From a bacterium (GTDB lineage Bacteria > Spirochaetota > Spirochaetia > JABEVK01): 14,630 bases of DNA. This document shows positions 13,529 through 14,630 of the stretch, one piece after another. Where the stretch lies: positions 1 through 14,630 of the forward strand of contig JAJXVP010000053.1 in assembly GCA_021782055.1 (NCBI GenBank), read 5' to 3'. The notes beneath the pieces are model-generated. The model saw nothing but the letters and a program-made list of their open reading frames with translations, ran no database searches and was not told the origin of the DNA. The first letter of the stretch is position 1, and each line of letters opens with the position of its first letter. Made by a program: the position numbers and the translations under genes.

Positions 13529-14047
13529 ATGAGCGTCAAACATTACCTTCAGGCGGCCGCAATCGCCGCCTTAACAACCTTAACAGCCTTACCGGCGGTC
13601 GCTGAGCCCGCTGTAGCCAGGCCCGCGATTTCGGTGATCGCGATTCAGCAAAAAGTTCTTCAAAATCTGCCAGGGGACAAGGTTTTGGAGGTTTCCCGCG
13701 AGAGCGTCAAAGGACAATTGCTCTACACCGTCGATTTAGCGTCAGGAAAAAGCTTTCTGTTGGACGCGCTTACAGGTGCTGTTGTCAAAAGTTCGCAAGA
13801 TAGTCCCGAAAAGACGGCCGCCACCGCCCCCAATCTGTTGAGCCCTAAGGTGTCGATCGAAGAAGTCGAGAAGCTGGCCTTAAAAGAACGGCCCCAGGAC
13901 TCTGTTCAAGAGGTTTCTCTCGAGATTCGCGGCGGGATGCTGGTGTACAGCCTCGACATGGCTTCGCAACAGCGTCTTATCCTGACCGCTGACACGGGGG
14001 CGGTGCTATCGCTTCTTAAGGGCCAAGAAAAGCCCGAAAGCAACTAG
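13529..14047 (+). CDS. Periplasmic protein with two PepSY domains
   Basis: A 172-residue exported protein. Residues 1-25 (ending LPAVA before EPAV) are a signal peptide. Two homologous PepSY units follow, at about 34-87 (ISVIAIQQKVLQNLPGDKVL to LLDALTGAVVK) and 108-163 (VSIEEVEKLALKERPQDSVQ to LTADTGAVLSL); each has a helix and then strands ending in D-x(2-3)-TGAV. PepSY domains occur in periplasmic regulators and protease inhibitors and are often found near two-component systems and metal-responsive loci. AGGAGG (13518-13523) is 5 nt before the ATG; an overlapping ATG at 13524 meets a stop after two codons. It is divergent from the efflux operon and shares an operator-like region with it. 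A hairpin terminator follows. Confidence 0.88.
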   Translation: MSVKHYLQAAAIAALTTLTALPAVAEPAVARPAISVIAIQQKVLQNLPGDKVLEVSRESVKGQLLYTVDLASGKSFLLDALTGAVVKSSQDSPEKTAATAPNLLSPKVSIEEVEKLALKERPQDSVQEVSLEIRGGMLVYSLDMASQQRLILTADTGAVLSLLKGQEKPESN

Positions 14048-14055
14048 CCTTGAGC

Positions 14056-14094
14056 GGAGGCCTCCTGCTATTTACCTGAGGTCTCCTGCTATTT
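14056..14094 (+). terminator. Hairpin from 17-bp direct repeats after the PepSY gene
   Basis: GAGG(C/T)CTCCTGCTATTT occurs twice (14057-14073 and 14078-14094), period 21 bp. Because each copy begins with a near-palindrome, GGAGGCCTC (14056-14064) can pair with GAGGTCTCC (14078-14086) in a 9-bp stem with one G-U pair, followed by TGCTATTTTG. This probably terminates PepSY transcription, though the T-run is only four long. Confidence 0.5.
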
Positions 14095-14107
14095 TGAATC
14101 AAAAAGC

Positions 14108-14135
14108 TTGACATCAGCGTAATCAGTGATAAAAC
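14108..14135 (+). promoter_or_regulatory. Candidate promoter of the opine dehydrogenase gene
   Basis: TTGACA (14108-14113), a 16-nt spacer, TAAAAC (14130-14135). The predicted start leaves a leader of about 48 nt that includes AAGAGGA before ATG 14191. Confidence 0.5.
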
Positions 14136-14190
14136 TTGATTCTTCAAGCGGATTAGCCGTTACCACCCTACCCAACAAGAGGACCCGGCT

Positions 14191-14630
14191 ATGGCAAACA
14201 ATGAAGAGAGTGTGCGGGCCCCGACATTCTGTGTCCTGGGAGCGGGAAACGGCGGCTTGGCAATGGCAGGGCATTTAGCTTGGATGGGCTTTTCGGTCCG
14301 ACTCTACAATAGGTCGGCGCTTCGGTTGCAAGGTGTCGCGTGGCACGGGGGAATCGAGCTGAGCGGTGCCATCGAGGGGTTCGCCCCTGTCGAAACCTCA
14401 ACCAATTTGGAAAAAGCCGTCCACGGACGCGATGTGCTGATGATTGTCACCCCCGCCAATGCGCACCGAGAATTAGCCCTGCAATTGGCGCCTCTGGTCG
14501 AAGATGATCAAATCGTCGTCCTCAACCCAGGTCGAACGGGGGGAGCCCTCGAGTTTCGTTCGGTGTGGGACAAGGCAGGAGTCACAACCCACCCCATTTT
14601 GGCCGAAACGCAGACCTTGCTCTATGCTGC
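14191..14630 (+). CDS. Octopine/opine dehydrogenase family enzyme, C-terminus cut by edge
   Basis: A reading frame from ATG 14191 stays open for 146 codons to the right edge. It starts MANNEESVRAPTFCVLGAGN and has a Rossmann dinucleotide-binding loop GAGNGG (residues 17-22) followed by a typical helix (LAMAGHLAWMGFSVRLYNRS). Further on, LMIVTPANAHRELA, VVLNPGRTGGALEFRSVW and HPILAETQTLLYA match the NAD(P)-octopine/nopaline dehydrogenase family, which reductively joins an amino acid and an alpha-keto acid or runs the reverse reaction. The substrate cannot be inferred, and the substrate-binding C-terminal domain lies outside the window. AAGAGGA is 7 nt upstream of the ATG. Confidence 0.85.
   Translation, partial: MANNEESVRAPTFCVLGAGNGGLAMAGHLAWMGFSVRLYNRSALRLQGVAWHGGIELSGAIEGFAPVETSTNLEKAVHGRDVLMIVTPANAHRELALQLAPLVEDDQIVVLNPGRTGGALEFRSVWDKAGVTTHPILAETQTLLYA

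Noticed and set aside
1..14630. tRNA, rRNA or known riboswitch genes
   Set aside because: I looked through the intergenic gaps on both strands and saw no cloverleaf, rRNA segment or aptamer core that I could support.

Overview
The window comes from the chromosome of a Gram-negative bacterium: it encodes two beta-barrel-like exported proteins, a TolC-type outer-membrane factor, an RND inner-membrane pump and a periplasmic PepSY protein. Base composition is moderately G+C-rich. The species cannot be fixed from sequence alone; the four-domain S1 protein, the TypA and the opine-dehydrogenase-like gene would fit a spirochaete or another deep-branching diderm, but that is a guess.

Layout. (1) 1-848, minus: an unrecognised protein cut by the left edge, divergent from (2) typA (1006-2847, plus), a ribosome-associated translational GTPase, which ends in three tandem hairpins. 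(3) 2937-4250, minus: two signal-peptide-bearing beta-barrel proteins in one transcription unit. (4) 4410-5561, minus: a protein of four S1 RNA-binding domains. (5) 5562-7257: a small accessory zone with a vapBC toxin-antitoxin pair, the decayed right end of an IS3-family insertion sequence, a structured inverted repeat, a solitary RelB-like antitoxin with its own terminator, a C-rich block with G-quadruplex potential and a 22-bp tandem repeat. (6) 7258-8298, plus: a membrane fatty-acid desaturase with a near-consensus promoter. (7) 8308-13406, minus: TolC-like factor, RND pump and a COG4705-like membrane protein, with no periplasmic adaptor gene. (8) 13529-14047, plus: a double-PepSY periplasmic protein divergent from the efflux operon. 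(9) 14191-14630, plus: start of an octopine/opine dehydrogenase family enzyme cut by the right edge.

How the parts may work together. The most system-like region is 8308-14047. The efflux operon and the PepSY gene diverge from a 122-bp gap holding two oppositely oriented copies of TGAAG-N4-GATGAA, each with TGAA repeated at an 11-bp period, as expected for an OmpR/PhoB-type response regulator. Candidate -10 elements for both directions lie in the 20 bp between the copies. I infer a co-regulated envelope-stress or cation-efflux module whose regulator and adaptor lie elsewhere.

A second theme is translation start: the desaturase and S1 genes have a -10 hexamer exactly 6 nt before the ATG, and gene 1 has one 5 nt before it, with no clear Shine-Dalgarno sequence. 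This suggests leaderless mRNAs alongside normally led genes such as vapB, the efflux operon, the PepSY gene and the opine dehydrogenase.
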